64,000 bases of DNA from Cristatella mucedo (taxonomy: Eukaryota > Bryozoa > Phylactolaemata > Cristatellidae). Positions 22,233 to 52,749 of this stretch are shown here, piece by piece. The stretch lies in NCBI GenBank assembly GCA_009760855.2, contig WPIO01000013.1:3205001-3269000 (forward strand), written 5' to 3'. Position numbers and translations under genes: made by a program. Every line of letters starts with the position of its first letter. Positions within the stretch are counted from its first letter, which is position 1. The notes beneath the pieces are model-generated. The model searched no databases. It was not told the DNA's origin and saw only the letters and a list, made by a program, of their open reading frames with translations.

Positions 22233-22904
22233 GCCGCCGCGTCGTCTTTCAGGCGCTTGTTAATCTTTTCCGACTCGGGCTCTCGCTCCCTCTTTAGCGT
22301 CGTCACCGTCGGCAGCACCGGCTGGAGATCTGCGCTAGGCGCCGGAGACGCAGTCGAATCCTGCGGCGGCGGGCGACGGGCAATAGGCGAACCGCGTCCG
22401 GCGGCCGCGTGCACGCCGGTCGCGGACCGGACCGGCGGCTGGGCGAGCCGAGGCTGGGCGAGCCTGAGCGCGGCAGCCGACGCCGAGTCAACTCACGTAG
22501 CTGCTTTTCAACGGCGAGCGCTTGTCGGCTTTTTTGCTGTCTTGCCAAGCAATCAAAATGTCCGTCTCCGCTTGCAGCGTCTTGATCCGGTCGGTAACTG
22601 CGCCCAGAAGGGTGTGAAGGTCGTTCTGCAGCGCGTCGAGCTCTTCGTACGCCAGCGTACCAGTCACCGGGTCCCTGTGTAAAACTGAAGCGAGGATAAT
22701 AGCTCGTAATTTAGCGCTATAAAAGTGGGCACATAAAAAGCGCCGAACGCGGCGCAAAGCAGAGCTGATAAAACGGAGGCGTAGAGCGTTATGCATACCT
22801 TCCGTGTACAGAGGGCAGTGTTTGGCGTGGTCAACGGTTTTTAACTCGGGATACGTCAGCGGGCAGTCGTCAGTTCTTGGCGTACTCTTTGACTTTGCTT
22901 TCAT
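6988..22904 (-). CDS. TADA3: Transcriptional adapter 3 (ADA3), ten coding exons, 564 residues
   Basis: Adaptor subunit of the GCN5/PCAF histone acetyltransferase module (SAGA, ATAC) in the nucleus. Exons in transcript order: 22904-22799, 22684-22497, 22438-22073, 21903-21722, 15106-15006, 11514-11376, 9799-9684, 9295-9185, 7675-7479, 7176-6988. The sum is 1695 nt including stop, and every junction is GT-AG and in phase. Family landmarks appear in order: [19 protein letters not shown] (N-terminus), [86 protein letters not shown], and [20 protein letters not shown] near the C-terminus. The protein is longer than vertebrate ADA3 (about 430 residues), mostly through the Ala-rich exon 3. The ATG at 22904 is the first in frame before the conserved block; a second upstream ATG-like start (22955) would add 17 residues. 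Introns 4 and 5 are large and repeat-filled. Confidence 0.93.
9334..9463 (+). repeat. (GA)n microsatellites in TADA3 intron 7
   Basis: Two (GA)n tracts (9334-9397 and 9438-9463) lie just upstream, on the gene strand, of exon 8 (9295-9185). On the gene strand they read (CT)n and so extend the pyrimidine tract before the acceptor TTTGCAG. Confidence 0.9.
10016..10513. mobile_element. AT-rich element with short inverted and internal repeats
   Basis: The left end has several copies of GACAAAATAGC within 110 bp. The right end carries the reverse complement (GGGGCTATTTTGTCAGGG, 10496-10513). The ~360 bp between is very AT-rich and non-coding. This is the layout of a foldback or MITE-like element. 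I could not fix target-site duplications. Confidence 0.5.
10526..10559 (+). repeat. Poly-G tract of 34 bases
   Basis: Uninterrupted G run directly after the inverted-repeat element, inside TADA3 intron 6 (C-run on the gene strand). The length may be affected by sequencing or assembly error. Confidence 0.9.
12068..12215 (+). mobile_element. tRNA-derived SINE, family A
   Basis: A-box-like TAGCCCAGGTGTAAGGTGC and B-box GGGTTCGAGTCC, followed by the shared body 'AAGGCTCTTCTG.GACTAT' and 'TCAAATCAG'. Other copies: 34325-34470 (-), 54613-54886, 60206-60370, 63645-63788, and a tail at 16588-16692. Confidence 0.75.
12965..14812 (+). pseudogene. Degenerate L2/CR1-type LINE, reverse transcriptase region to 3' end
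   Basis: Reads, with several frameshifts and stops, through the pre-RT linker ([11 protein letters not shown]), [18 protein letters not shown], a broken palm region with ADDTQLYL at about 13780, and [14 protein letters not shown], to LKTVGD...[12 protein letters not shown]. It ends in the 3' UTR with GTGGAGTTACAGAC and ACATTACATTAC. It is co-linear with the copy at 51205-52749. It lies in TADA3 intron 5 in the opposite orientation to the gene and is not functional. Confidence 0.85.
14808..14962 (+). repeat. (CA)n microsatellite
   Basis: Three long CA runs separated by short interruptions, seeded directly at the LINE 3' tail. The histidine/threonine-rich open frames here are artefacts of the repeat. 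Confidence 0.9.
15006..15106 (-). other. TADA3: TADA3 exon 5
   Basis: 101-bp exon isolated between a 6.6-kb intron and a 3.5-kb intron. It encodes [20 protein letters not shown] and [11 protein letters not shown], matching vertebrate ADA3 closely. Phases (2 in, 1 out) join exactly to exons 4 and 6. Confidence 0.93.
15311..15482. mobile_element. Hairpin MITE with 51-bp terminal inverted repeats
   Basis: Left arm 15311-15361 and right arm 15432-15482 are inverted repeats, 47 of 51 bases matching, around a 70-bp spacer. There is no coding capacity. Ends read AGCTCTGCTTG and CAAGCAGAGCT. I could not recognise a target-site duplication. Confidence 0.75.
15840..17600 (-). mobile_element. Degenerate LINE fragment, endonuclease-RT linker region
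   Basis: Minus-strand readings include [17 protein letters not shown] and, further on, [16 protein letters not shown], which resemble the region between the endonuclease and RT domains of L2/CR1 elements. It is broken by frameshifts. A plus-strand SINE-A tail (16588-16692) lies inside. It occupies part of TADA3 intron 4. Confidence 0.55.
16588..16692 (+). mobile_element. SINE family A, 3' half
   Basis: Shares CGATTCTGTATCGCCACTG, 'AAGCGTTGGTGATAGCC', 'AAAGGCTCTTCTGTCGCTAT' and the TTTATTTATTTA tail with the copy ending at 54886. The tRNA-like head is missing. Confidence 0.65.
17618..18580 (+). repeat. 1-kb interspersed repeat, copy 1
   Basis: Similar over its length to 36787-37915 (shared 'GGAAACAGTTG', 'GATATTTTTTGGC', 'AGAAAATAATATCTGTCGA'), at roughly 75-80% by eye. 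No coding capacity is seen. Family unknown. Confidence 0.7.
18638..18732 (+). repeat. (CT)n microsatellite, about 47 units
   Basis: Uninterrupted CT dinucleotide run in TADA3 intron 4. Confidence 0.95.
18810..20450. other. TADA3 intron 4 sequence without recognised features
   Basis: I see no exon, RNA gene or clear repeat in this stretch on either strand. Confidence 0.4.
20453..20582 (-). mobile_element. tRNA-derived SINE, family B
   Basis: On the minus strand: CTGGTTTGGTCCAGCAGTTA (A-box), GGTCGTGGGCTCGAGCCCC (B-box), then a tail with AAGCGCCTGAAT and GTTCTCTTGGGGCGCTA. Other minus-strand copies: 37027-37155, 58033-58155, 59231-59361. Confidence 0.8.
20941..20988. repeat. 12-bp perfect inverted repeat
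   Basis: GTGATCGAGTGC and its exact reverse complement are separated by 24 bp, inside TADA3 intron 4. Function unknown; may be chance or a small hairpin. Confidence 0.5.
21068..21110 (+). repeat. (GA)n microsatellite
   Basis: GA run with one AAA interruption, in TADA3 intron 4. Confidence 0.9.
21589..21641 (+). repeat. (CA)n microsatellite
   Basis: CA run about 80 bp downstream (gene strand) of TADA3 exon 4, at the start of intron 4. Confidence 0.95.
22073..22438 (-). other. TADA3: TADA3 exon 3 with polyalanine tract
   Basis: 366-nt exon encoding residues 99-220. It contains a basic stretch ([16 protein letters not shown]) and then 19 consecutive alanines (22184-22240; a nearly pure GCA run with GCG ends), ending at the conserved [10 protein letters not shown] linker. 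The polyalanine is absent from vertebrate ADA3 as I know it. The pure codon run suggests recent slippage. Acceptor choice is uncertain by 15 bp, because a second in-frame CAG lies upstream. Confidence 0.82.
22497..22904 (-). other. TADA3: TADA3 N-terminal exons 1-2
   Basis: Exon 1 (22904-22799) encodes residues 1-35 with the CPL...HAKHCP Cys/His motif of ADA3. Exon 2 (22684-22497) encodes to residue 98 with [17 protein letters not shown] and the helical [10 protein letters not shown]. The acceptor of exon 2 is CTTCAG before TTTTACAC; using the nearer CACAG would break the frame, so the upstream AG is chosen. The result aligns residue for residue with vertebrate ADA3 (YTEVLHRD). Confidence 0.88.
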
Positions 22905-24320
22905 TGCGCAAGTTTGCGTACGACTGACGCGAACATCCAACACTGTGCCGCGCAAGCGAGCCTACAATGACCAGACGGACCACCCGGCTGCGCGTGCAGA
23001 GTCCAGAGCTGAGGGCTCTGGTGCTGGTGCACTCTTAGTAATCACTGGCAACGGAAACAAAAAAGAGTTAGGCCAGTTCGCGCAAGCCCGCCACGGCTAG
23101 CAGCGCGCAGCGGCGGCTTGCTGTTTCCTCAGCGGGCCGGAGGCCGGCCGCGCGCTAGCTCAAGGCCGTGCCCCTTTGGGCCACCCGCGTACCGACGCCG
23201 CCGAACAAAGACGAACCGCTCAGCGTTAATGGAGGTACGCCAATACGTTCAGACGTCGCTTTCCTACGTAATAATTAAATCCGAACCGCCGCACACGATC
23301 GTAATTCCTATACCTTTAATTGCTGCCAGTAGCCGCCCGCGGCGACGAGCAGGCCACTATCGGAACAGCGATTCCACCCGGACGTGCCGCAGCTGACCCC
23401 CGGCAAGACCGCCTCCGTGGATACGTGGACCGCCTAACGGTCGCCAGCGTCCGCGCATCCGCAAACGCTGGCAGTTTCGCGCTGCAGCCGGCAGGCCACC
23501 GTAACAGTAATGAGGGCAGAACCGCGATGACTGCTGGTATTGATGAGTGTGAAAGTGCTACTGCAGGAGTACCGTCGGCATCCAGTCGCCTCGGCGCTGT
23601 TAGGCTGCTCGATTCATGTCCGTTTACTTTTGCTTAGTAATCGGATGCCGGTGGTTCACTGCAATAATTTTTAACAAAGTCTGCCGGAAGTGCTAGCAAA
23701 GAGTATAATTTATGTGGCACGCGCTTCGGTCGCACGCTGCTTCGACACGCGTCCGGTCTCTCGTTATACTTTCAAGTTGTAACGTCTAGCAGACGTCGTG
23801 GTCACGCGTGAGTGCATTTTAAGGACGAGTGAATCGACTGGCCTTTCTCCGCCAGGCAGAACTGGCCTCTTGTTTGGCTTCTTCTACGGGATTGGCCTTA
23901 ACACTAGATGGCTAGTGGTTATGGAGACGCAAAATCGCAATGATGAGACGGCAGGAGGCCGCAATTGACGCCAGTGACGCTTCAATTCTCTCTGCCTCTC
24001 CTCTTAACGCCTTGCTGCTCATCCTTTGGACCAGGGGTGGAGTCAGCTAGATAGATCGCTCGCTGGTATTACAGAATCCCATCCGCGTTAGCCTGGCCCC
24101 ACCACAACGCGCGACCGCCCACCCGCAGCCCCACCCTGCAGAAGAGGCGGGGCAAACGCGTGTAGCGCAGTCTTCGCTTCGTCGTCGCCTTGAGACAACA
24201 ACTTCGGCGTGGCATGGTGGGCGCGCACGCAGACGCAAACATTCGCGCGCGCACAAAATACTCGTGCACTTCGATCACCCTTCTATCGTCCCGGCATTCT
24301 ACGCGCGTTCGCGAACTCGA
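22905..24320 (-). promoter_or_regulatory. GC/CpG-rich region upstream of TADA3
   Basis: The sequence before the TADA3 start is distinctly richer in G+C and CpG than the AT-rich intergenic DNA further right, with the densest parts at 23090-23200, 23320-23480 and 24080-24260. This fits a CpG-type promoter and 5' UTR. I see no TATA box at a telling distance, and the transcription start is not visible. Confidence 0.35.
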
Positions 24321-24465
24321 CGGTTCTTTCGCTTCGTTTCCATACCTACGAACCACGCCTACGAAGCATTCGGGCGTCATAATTTTTTAAGCTGCTCTTG
24401 TGCTCCCCTTTACATTTGTCTCATACCATTCACTCTGCTCTCTACTTCCTCTGCAGCGAATGTAA

Positions 24466-24536
24466 CACGCCTAGAAAAGAGATTGAGTTCTCCGAGGGCG
24501 CTTTATCGAGTGTGTTATTATTATTATTATTATTAC
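24466..24536 (+). mobile_element. SINE/LINE 3'-tail repeat (family C)
   Basis: ACGCCTAGAAAAGAGATTG, GTTCTCCGAGGGCGCTTTAT and then (TTA)n. It is the same tail as at 36065-36152, 51128-51205 and others, and related to the tail of SINE family B. Confidence 0.7.
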
Positions 24537-24539
24537 TTG

Positions 24540-26180
24540 CATAAACCACGATGGACGGCGCTGTAATTCGCCTGGTGCTAGCTCGATAATACGCGGCTAG
24601 AGGTAGCCTTAATAATAGTAGAAGAACCCGGGAAGAGGTTCCACGAATCTAGAGGTCGGGTTGCCGGTGCTTCTCCCGAGCTTTAGTTACTTCGCCGACA
24701 TGATAACAGGGTTAAGATCCCCACTTCTAGCACTTTCAAAAGAGTTGATCAGCTGATCAACAATTCGGGCAGGGAGGAGACCGCTAGCGCCTCTTCACCC
24801 GCGAATTGAGCTTTATCTCAATTTTTCGCTCGAGTGAAACAGCTTTCGTCATTCCTTCCAGCCTGTTTACATTCGAGATTATGGCTAGTCGATAAAACAG
24901 CTGCCAGGTTTTCATTATGTTTGCTGCTAGGCCCTTCCAACCCAGAGAAGAACCCTGAATATTTTGTTTCGTTAACCGAACTCTTTCGACTATTCGACCC
25001 ACGTGACGCTACGTGACCGACACACTCAGGCTTCTCAATTGGCTGGGTCTCATAGATCTTGAGCTCCCTTGAGCCGTCCTAAGGCCTTTAGTATTGCCAG
25101 CACCTAAATATCTGACACATAATGGTCCAAGGGTAGCTATAGCCCTCTGAAATAGTCTCAGTACTCCTTCCACTTCCATCGCTCCCCTTTTCCATCGAAA
25201 TTCGTTTATTCAACTCGTGATCTCCTGCACCACTATTGCGATGCCTGCAAAAATTGCGAAAGACTTCTGCATACATAATCCGTCAAAGTCTTTATGGAAG
25301 TAGCACATAACGAACTCGCGATAGGATGTTCGGGACGCCACGGGTTCTCAAGATGGCGTCGAGGAGGCCGACGATAACTATGACGACGCTCGATTCATCG
25401 CTTGTTGTCTTTTTCATCTCCTCTGCAACAGCAGCATATTGATGCCTCCGCCTCTTCATAAACTACGGCAAGTCTAGTTCCTTTACGAAAACAGCAAACC
25501 GTTCATGGGGGATTGACGGACGCGAATCTAACAAACCGCAAAGTCTAGCGGTACCACTCGGCCTCGGTCGACGCTCCGAGCGTCTCATAACGCGCTTGCA
25601 CATGCGGCGGCATACCTTGCCGACGCTACATGACAACGTGGATTCAACGACGATTCCATTATTTCTGCTCATTATTTACTGACCTTTATGGGCTGCATAC
25701 TTGCTTTTTCTTGAACTTTCCAGTCACCTGAAGCCAACTCGGCCCGAACTTGTACCGAAATTCGTGGCAATAAACGCGATTGGTTACTTCCTGTTCACTT
25801 CCGGGTTTGAACATTTTTTTATTCATTTTTTCCTGTAAGGCTTTAACCGTCGCAACTTCGGATTGGGTTTATAATTTTTTAATAGCCAGATTCATGGAAA
25901 ATCAAAATTTTCATTTTTGTACTTTTCAAAACATCTGTAATACCTCTGAGAGTCGCGTATGCCATCGAGCGTTGTTTACTTCCCAAGAAAGAACACGAAA
26001 GAAGTCGTTGGACTACTCCGAGTGTCCACTGCAAGCTGCACGACTTCAGGCCTCGCCTCCGAGATTTCTCTGCTAAAGCGCTCGCTGAACGTTGGCTTGG
26101 ACTCTTTTGGCCATTCCTCTCGCGCGCGTCCTAGCGAGTGACTATCGCGCGACTTCGCGCGACTCGCACCCGCGTCTGTA
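24540..26180. other. Intergenic, no recognised features
   Basis: I see no gene, RNA gene or clear repeat. The open frames are short, without family motifs. Confidence 0.4.
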
Positions 26181-26184
26181 GAAA

Positions 26185-27094
26185 TGTACCCCGGCTAGGT
26201 CCGGTTGGCTGGGACAGGACGGCTGTAATGCGGTAAGGGTCATCGGTTAGGCCGGGGTCTGACCTATGGCATGTGCGGTGGCGTGAAGTCACCGGGGCTC
26301 TTGGGTAGGAGAAGTTGGCCGGGTAAGTCAAGGTGTTGGAGGCTCCCGGTCTTGTCTGAGTTTTGCACCTGGATTCGTGCAGGCGTGCTCCGATGATGCG
26401 GCCACGCACGCAAGGCAACGAGTGCCCAAGGCGCGAGCGGAGCTGGATAGCACGATCGTCGTTGAGATATTTATGTTCCGCGTTCCCCGTGTAGCGTGTT
26501 CGTGACCCCCCCCCACACGTGAGTTGCCGTCTTTCGGAGGAAGCTCTCGACTGCGGTGGACGTCGACTCCGACTAGCCAAGCGGTTACTCAGCTAGCCGG
26601 ATCTTTTACGGCGTACGCTCGTACTGTCGGATTCGGAGTTGGTACAACGGCGGGACTGCGAAAGCCGACTGATCAACTAACACGTTTGTTCGCGCTTGCT
26701 GCGTCGTCTTGCGTCCCTTTAGTGTACTTTGTATAGGACCTTCCCCTGTGTGGTTTGTGGTTGTCTGCATGGTTCGTATCGCTGGGCTCGCCGGCACACT
26801 GCCGGTGCAGGCAGACCGGTAGTGCCCGGAGCCACCCCAGGGTTTGACAGCTGGTGGCGTTGGAATCAACTGTTTGTGTTGGGCATCGGCTGGCTCTCTG
26901 TTTCGCGGATCAAACGACACCCTGTAGACTTGTTTAGTTCCCCTTTTGTTGTTGGCGCATGCGATATTATAAAGAGGTCTAAACTGACGGCCGCTCGTCT
27001 TACCCTAACTCAGCGGCGTGGCGAGCGGCGGCGTGGCCGGAGTATGGCGGGGCTTGGCGGGAAATAGCCTCTGACCCCCTGGAACTCGGCTACA
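26185..27094. mobile_element. Solo LTR, copy 1 (910 bp), TSD GAAA
   Basis: Begins TGTACCCCGGC, ends CTCGGCTACA, and is flanked by GAAA at 26181-26184 and 27095-27098. It is closely similar to 57168-57906, which starts and ends at the same bases but has a different 4-bp duplication. TG...CA ends plus a short TSD are diagnostic of an LTR retrotransposon LTR. No internal region adjoins. It carries about 185 bp (26738-26924) absent from copy 2. Confidence 0.82.
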
Positions 27095-27099
27095 GAAAT

Positions 27100-27840
27100 G
27101 GACTCGGATCCCGACCGTCTGTCGCCAAACTGCCACTTATTTTTGGGCCTTGCTTATTTGGTGCGTCTACTGCAAAGCTTTATTTCATGCCAATTGTGTA
27201 AGCAAATTGCGTAAGCAATTGCCTACCGACTAAAACAAATAAGCTAAACGAAACCGCGGGCTTCCAAATAGTCAAAGGTACTAGTCGTAGCAATCACGCG
27301 ATCGCTTTCGACTCTCGTTTCCTGTTTTTTCGCTGCGGGAGCCCGCCGGAGATACATTCTGACCACCGGATGCCTAAAATAAAGGTCACGCCGCAACATT
27401 GGAGTGAGTGGGCACAAGTGGCGCTGTCGCCGAACTTGCGCAGCCGCACGGCAGATAGTTTCATCTCTTCGTGCACCATAGGGCGTCTTAGGTTCACCCG
27501 AGTCCACGCTGGGCGAGCTCAATAGAAACTCGCTGCAGAAGCGCTGCATAAGTATAAACTGAGAATACCACACAAGCAATGCTAGCTATAATGATAGCTG
27601 CCTAAGCTGGGACAAATGGATACACTGACTATAATGGATACACCGATCTGACCCGAGACCCGAAGACTACAGGCGCTAGGTATGAATCTATGCATCAACT
27701 CGGCGATTTGACCGGGTGGTAGCTATTGCCGTTTCCTCTTTAAGAAACCCTATCTCCAACCCTCTTCGAAGGCAGGACTGTCTTGTCAATATGTCTATTA
27801 AGATTTTCTTCAGAACGCAGGACTCACAATGTGATCACGG
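27100..27840. other. Intergenic, no recognised features
   Basis: I see no conserved exon or clear repeat between the solo LTR and the family C repeat. Confidence 0.4.
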
Positions 27841-27844
27841 ACTG

Positions 27845-27925
27845 AATAATAATTGCAATAATAATAATAGTAGAAGTAAAAGAGCATCCACGTGGCACCC
27901 CAAGAGAATCACACCTCTTTCTAGG
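27845..27925 (-). mobile_element. Family C tail repeat, degraded
   Basis: (AAT)n followed by GGCACCCCAAGAGAATCACA and CTCTTTCTAGGCAC, the reverse complement of the family C tail. A second partial copy follows at 28118-28160. Confidence 0.5.
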
Positions 27926-28264
27926 CACATTGGGTATGCTGGAAAGGCAGCGTGTCAGCTGGTTGGTTAAGGCATGCATGGTTTTCAGCACCTGCACGCA
28001 CTTGTTAGACAATTCACATTCTTTTTAAATGCCACCAATTCAGAAGACACCACGACGTCAGTTGACTTATCAAGTGCTTCAGGTAAGCCGAAGCACGAGA
28101 ATTACAATCGCACATTTGTATACCCCTCTAAGAGAACTGAATCTCTTTCTAGGCACTTTAGTAGCGATGCTGTATAGGAAGCATTCCCCAATGATTGGCA
28201 GTAACATCCGCAAGCAGCAGGCCTAGTGTAAGCAGGTAGATACACACGAAGAATGAGACGACCC

Positions 28265-28470
28265 AAAATTCAGTGACAGAGCCTTAAATTTGACATGCTT
28301 TTTGACGGATAGCCAGTGCAAATCAGTGAGAAATGGTGTAATTTGAGGGGTGCTATGCTCACCACAGGCACACCTAGCTACCTATGTTTTTCTGCAACTG
28401 TAAGCATCTCATTGCACAGCTGTGTGAAGCAAATCGAACAAATTACAGATGACACAAGCAGGCACCATAA
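28265..28470 (-). mobile_element. LINE fragment (second family), degraded
   Basis: Resembles 38830-39000 and 5520-5690: 'agccagtgcaaatcagtgag', 'taagcatctcattgcacag', 'acagatgac'. These are positions of the RT C-terminal region in minus orientation. It is too decayed to translate. Confidence 0.45.
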
Positions 28471-29036
28471 AAGGTGGATATCCTATTTGTCACACGGGTG
28501 ACACCGTGCTAACACTGCAACACAAGCGTTGGGCAGCCTCACAAGCAAGCCAGGTACGTCTATCCTCTGCCAGTTTCATACTAGCGCCGTTTTAATATGG
28601 TGCGATCAGATCACTAAGCCAGCTCAAGCCTTTGGCATAAGCATGATTATTTTTGACAAATTACAATAATCAAGCCTGCTGAAGCCGTGGATGCACTCAT
28701 GATTATTTTTGATAAACGGCAACCGTCATAGAGCTAAGGTAACTTTAGACAATGATGTAAAGTGATGGCACCCCATATTGTCTACGCCGACTCTCGGATG
28801 GATCCGGTATCCGATGCAACCGTCACTTCCGCGAGCTAGGATCCAACCTTCTTCGAAACAATCCGCTAGCAGGCAGTTCCACCATCGCGCCCACAGACAA
28901 GCAGCTTGCCAAAATGCTGCTAAGAAGATGCCAAGATCATCCTTGTTGGCTGCATGCAAAACAGTTCTCACAGATGGCGGCATGATGATCCAGGCACGAT
29001 TCTCTTCGACCAGCAAATGGCCTTGACCTATGCAGC

Positions 29037-49755
<20,719 letters not shown>

Positions 49756-51125
49756 GATCGTCCAGTAAGCATTACCGAGGTTGATAGAATCAGGACTCAC
49801 TAGGTTAGACACGAGCTGGGCAAACGAATACAAGAGTGAGAGCACACGGCTACAGTCCACCAAAGAGCTCCATCCTAAAACAAAATTCAGTTCAGTTCCA
49901 CAGTGTGGAGTAAGAACTAGGTCGAATGACCGATCAAACACAAAAGACGTAAGCAAAACACAGGATTTACATGGTGCTAGCCTACAGTTTTCTTTGTGCC
50001 CGACAATAAATGCAAGAAGCTGTCTTAACCACCTTTAGACTTGACCCGTCATCCTCTGATAGCCAGTGGCTAAGTACGACAAGCTCATTAAGCATCAACA
50101 ATGCATTCCGAATTTACAGGTAGCAATGTTTCCACACACTCATGTAACTTCTGTTTGGTTTTGAGTTCAATGCTCGTCACATCTTAACATTTCTCATCTG
50201 CATGATGCGTTTTTTATTTACATTTTGAATTTTTGCATTTATTCGGTGTGCCTGCCTTCAATAGTTGCTATCCAAGCCAAGCACGAGGATTAGTATGCAA
50301 TCCGGAGAGGGTGTGCTTTCAAGCCGATCGTAAATGTACGCAGGGAGCCTACCACACATCCTCAGGTAAAGCACGGTAGCCTCACGGGTAAAAGACCAAT
50401 TTCCCATCGTCTTGAGGCGAAATTGCTAATCTGTTGGAACCTAATAATCTGAGGGATCTGAAGGATCTGAGGGCTCGGTTCGTATGTAGACGTGTGCCAA
50501 GCCGGCAAAGTAGGAGGGGCCTGACCAATGAGACATTTGTATGAGTCAGAAGTGTTTTGAACTGAATTGGATGTTGAACTGGAAGCCAGTGAAGACCCCC
50601 CTAAGCAACTGGGTGACTGATTCGAATTTGCTTGTCAATGAGTCAGATCATACAGCTCAAAAGGATCTGGAGAAGCCTCGGCGATTTCTTGGTCAGGCCA
50701 CCAAGGAACAAAAACAGATCAAGATTAAATTTGCGCACCAGACATCCCAGCGACTTAACTGCTCTGTAGTAGGAGAGTATTCAAAGCAAATTGCCGCTTT
50801 GACATCGTCAACGGTCACAAATGTAAGGAGACTGTGAACTAAAGGTAGGCATATCGACACCAGTGACTTCAAGTAGTCGTGGAGACTAGACAGTTATGGT
50901 CCTGGTGGAATTATCTATGGTACACTCACAGCGAGTAAATTTTTAGAGCAAATCAATTGGCACAGAAGAACGTTATGCATCACAGCTATACAGTATAACA
51001 CAGCAAGAATTGACAGAATATCTGGGAACGGTTTACAAAGCAAATAACTAAGATAGGCAGCCAAAAGCAACAGGGACTATCTGAGCTGGTGATGTATTAC
51101 CATTCCATTGCATTTCACTTTACAG
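49756..51125. other. Upstream of SCYL2 start codon
   Basis: Holds the SCYL2 5' UTR or first intron; no CpG-rich promoter is evident, so a non-coding first exon may lie further right. A weak second-family LINE remnant (about 50390-50600) is suggested by the minus-strand reading FKTLLTHTNVSLVRPLLL. No gene seen otherwise. Confidence 0.4.
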
Positions 51126-51127
51126 CA

Positions 51128-51205
51128 AATGTAAAGCGCCTAGAGAGAGATTAAGTTCTCTGAGGGCGCTTTATCAAGTGAATTATTATTATTATTATTA
51201 TTATC
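51128..51205 (+). mobile_element. Family C tail repeat abutting LINE
   Basis: ATGTAAAGCGCCTAGAGAGA, GTTCTCTGAGGGCGCTTTAT and (ATT)n, immediately followed by the reversed 3' end of the LINE at 51205-52749. Confidence 0.75.
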
Positions 51206-52749
51206 TCCGTCAGTAACTCCACAAAGTCATAAAGACCATGTGGGTGTTACGCAGGAGAGTTTTGTATAGCGCACTCACAGCCTAAGCGGCTTTCGGTACG
51301 CATTCGGTAGCCAACAAACTTCGTCTCACGCAACAAAGAGAAAGTGGGAAGCATAGCAGAGTTAGGAGAGCAGTTGAGGTAGTGAGTAGCATAGAAGTAG
51401 CAGTTCAGGACAGCTGAAAAAGATGTGCCATAGTCGGCAGTCGGAGAGTAGATGTCGTTGCGTAAGAATTGTGGAAGTGAGTTCCACAGTCTAGGACCTG
51501 CAGAGCTAAAGCTTCTGTCGCCAACTGTCTTTAAGCGGAGGAATGGGACAGCTAATTTATTGTCCACATAGGACCTGAGGTCGCGAACAGGCTGAAACTG
51601 ATGCAGCAGTTCAGTTAGGTACGAAGGAGCCAAGCCGTGGCAGGTCTTGTGGGTCAGCATAAGAACTTTGCTCTGTATCCTTTGCTCAACCGGCATCCAT
51701 CCTAGCTCTTTCAGCAAAGGTGACACGTGCTCAAACCGCTGGGACTTGAAGACCAGCCTTGCAGCCATATTCATAGTCCGCTGTAGTGGCATAATAGCTT
51801 TCTTTGGTAGCCCAGCCAAAAGGGAATTACAATAATCAAGCCGATATAAAACTAAAGAGCTAGTTAAATTTTTTACAAGCCACTGTGGGAGACAGCTTCT
51901 AATCTTGGATAGGGATCGGATGTGATGGCTAGCTGTAGAGGCAGTCTTCTGAATGAAGCTTTTGAAATTGAGGCAGCTGTCGAAAACGACACCTAGATTA
52001 CGAGCACGTGGTGAAGGTCGCACAATAGCATCACCTATTAGAACAGCAAAGCCTTTTAATCCAGCCACACGCTTAGGGTGTCCTATGAGAAGCAGTTCGG
52101 CTTTATCGTCATTTAATTTCAGGAAGTTTTCCGACATCCAGGATCGAATATCGGCAAGGCAAGCATTCAGTTTCTCAGTTGCTGCAGCAGATTCCGACGG
52201 TTTAAATGACAAATACAACTGAGTATCGTCGGCATAGAAGTGATATCCTATTCCACGGGCCTTAATCACTTTTCCCAGAGGTTGCGTATAAATGGAGAAC
52301 AGCAAGGGACCAAGTACAGACCCTTGAGGGACTCCACAGGTGACCCTTCTCATGTCTGAGACCTGACCCCCACACGACACGGATTGAACACGATCAGACA
52401 AGTATGATTTAAACCACGCCAGTGCTTCGTCTGCCAGACCGATCGTTGTTCTCAATCGTTCAAGCAAAACTTCGTGATCAATGGTGTCGAAGGCAGCAGA
52501 CAGATCTAGCAGAGCTAGGGCAGTGACATTCCCGTCGTCGTTGCCACGTAGAATGTCATTGTTAACACGGAGGAGAGCAGTTTCAGTAGAGTGCTGCCTC
52601 TTGAAACCTGATTGAAATGTTTCTGACATTCCATTATTTTCAATATGTTCAACTAGCTGCTTAGCAACAATTTTTTCAAGAATCTTTGATAAGAACGGAA
52701 GAAGGGAATAGTCATCGAAGCCTAAACAACGTATGCAAGTAATTTCCAC
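51205..52749 (-). pseudogene. L2/CR1-type LINE, RT ORF fragment of 500 codons
   Basis: The longest transposon frame here (52749-51247). Motifs in order: [90 protein letters not shown] (catalytic palm), [30 protein letters not shown], and [16 protein letters not shown] near the end. The endonuclease and the first RT residues are missing: the frame before LLPFLSKI reads unrelated sequence, so the copy is 5'-truncated or rearranged at about 52690. The intact RT frame indicates a comparatively young copy, but it cannot be autonomous. Confidence 0.85.

Noticed and set aside
23118-23640. GC-rich open frames upstream of TADA3 as a divergent gene
   Set aside because: Arg/Pro/Ala-rich composition expected of CpG-rich promoter DNA; no motif, no convincing splice structure.
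51247-52749. A 500-codon open frame as a host gene
   Set aside because: All its motifs ([28 protein letters not shown]) are those of non-LTR retrotransposon RT.
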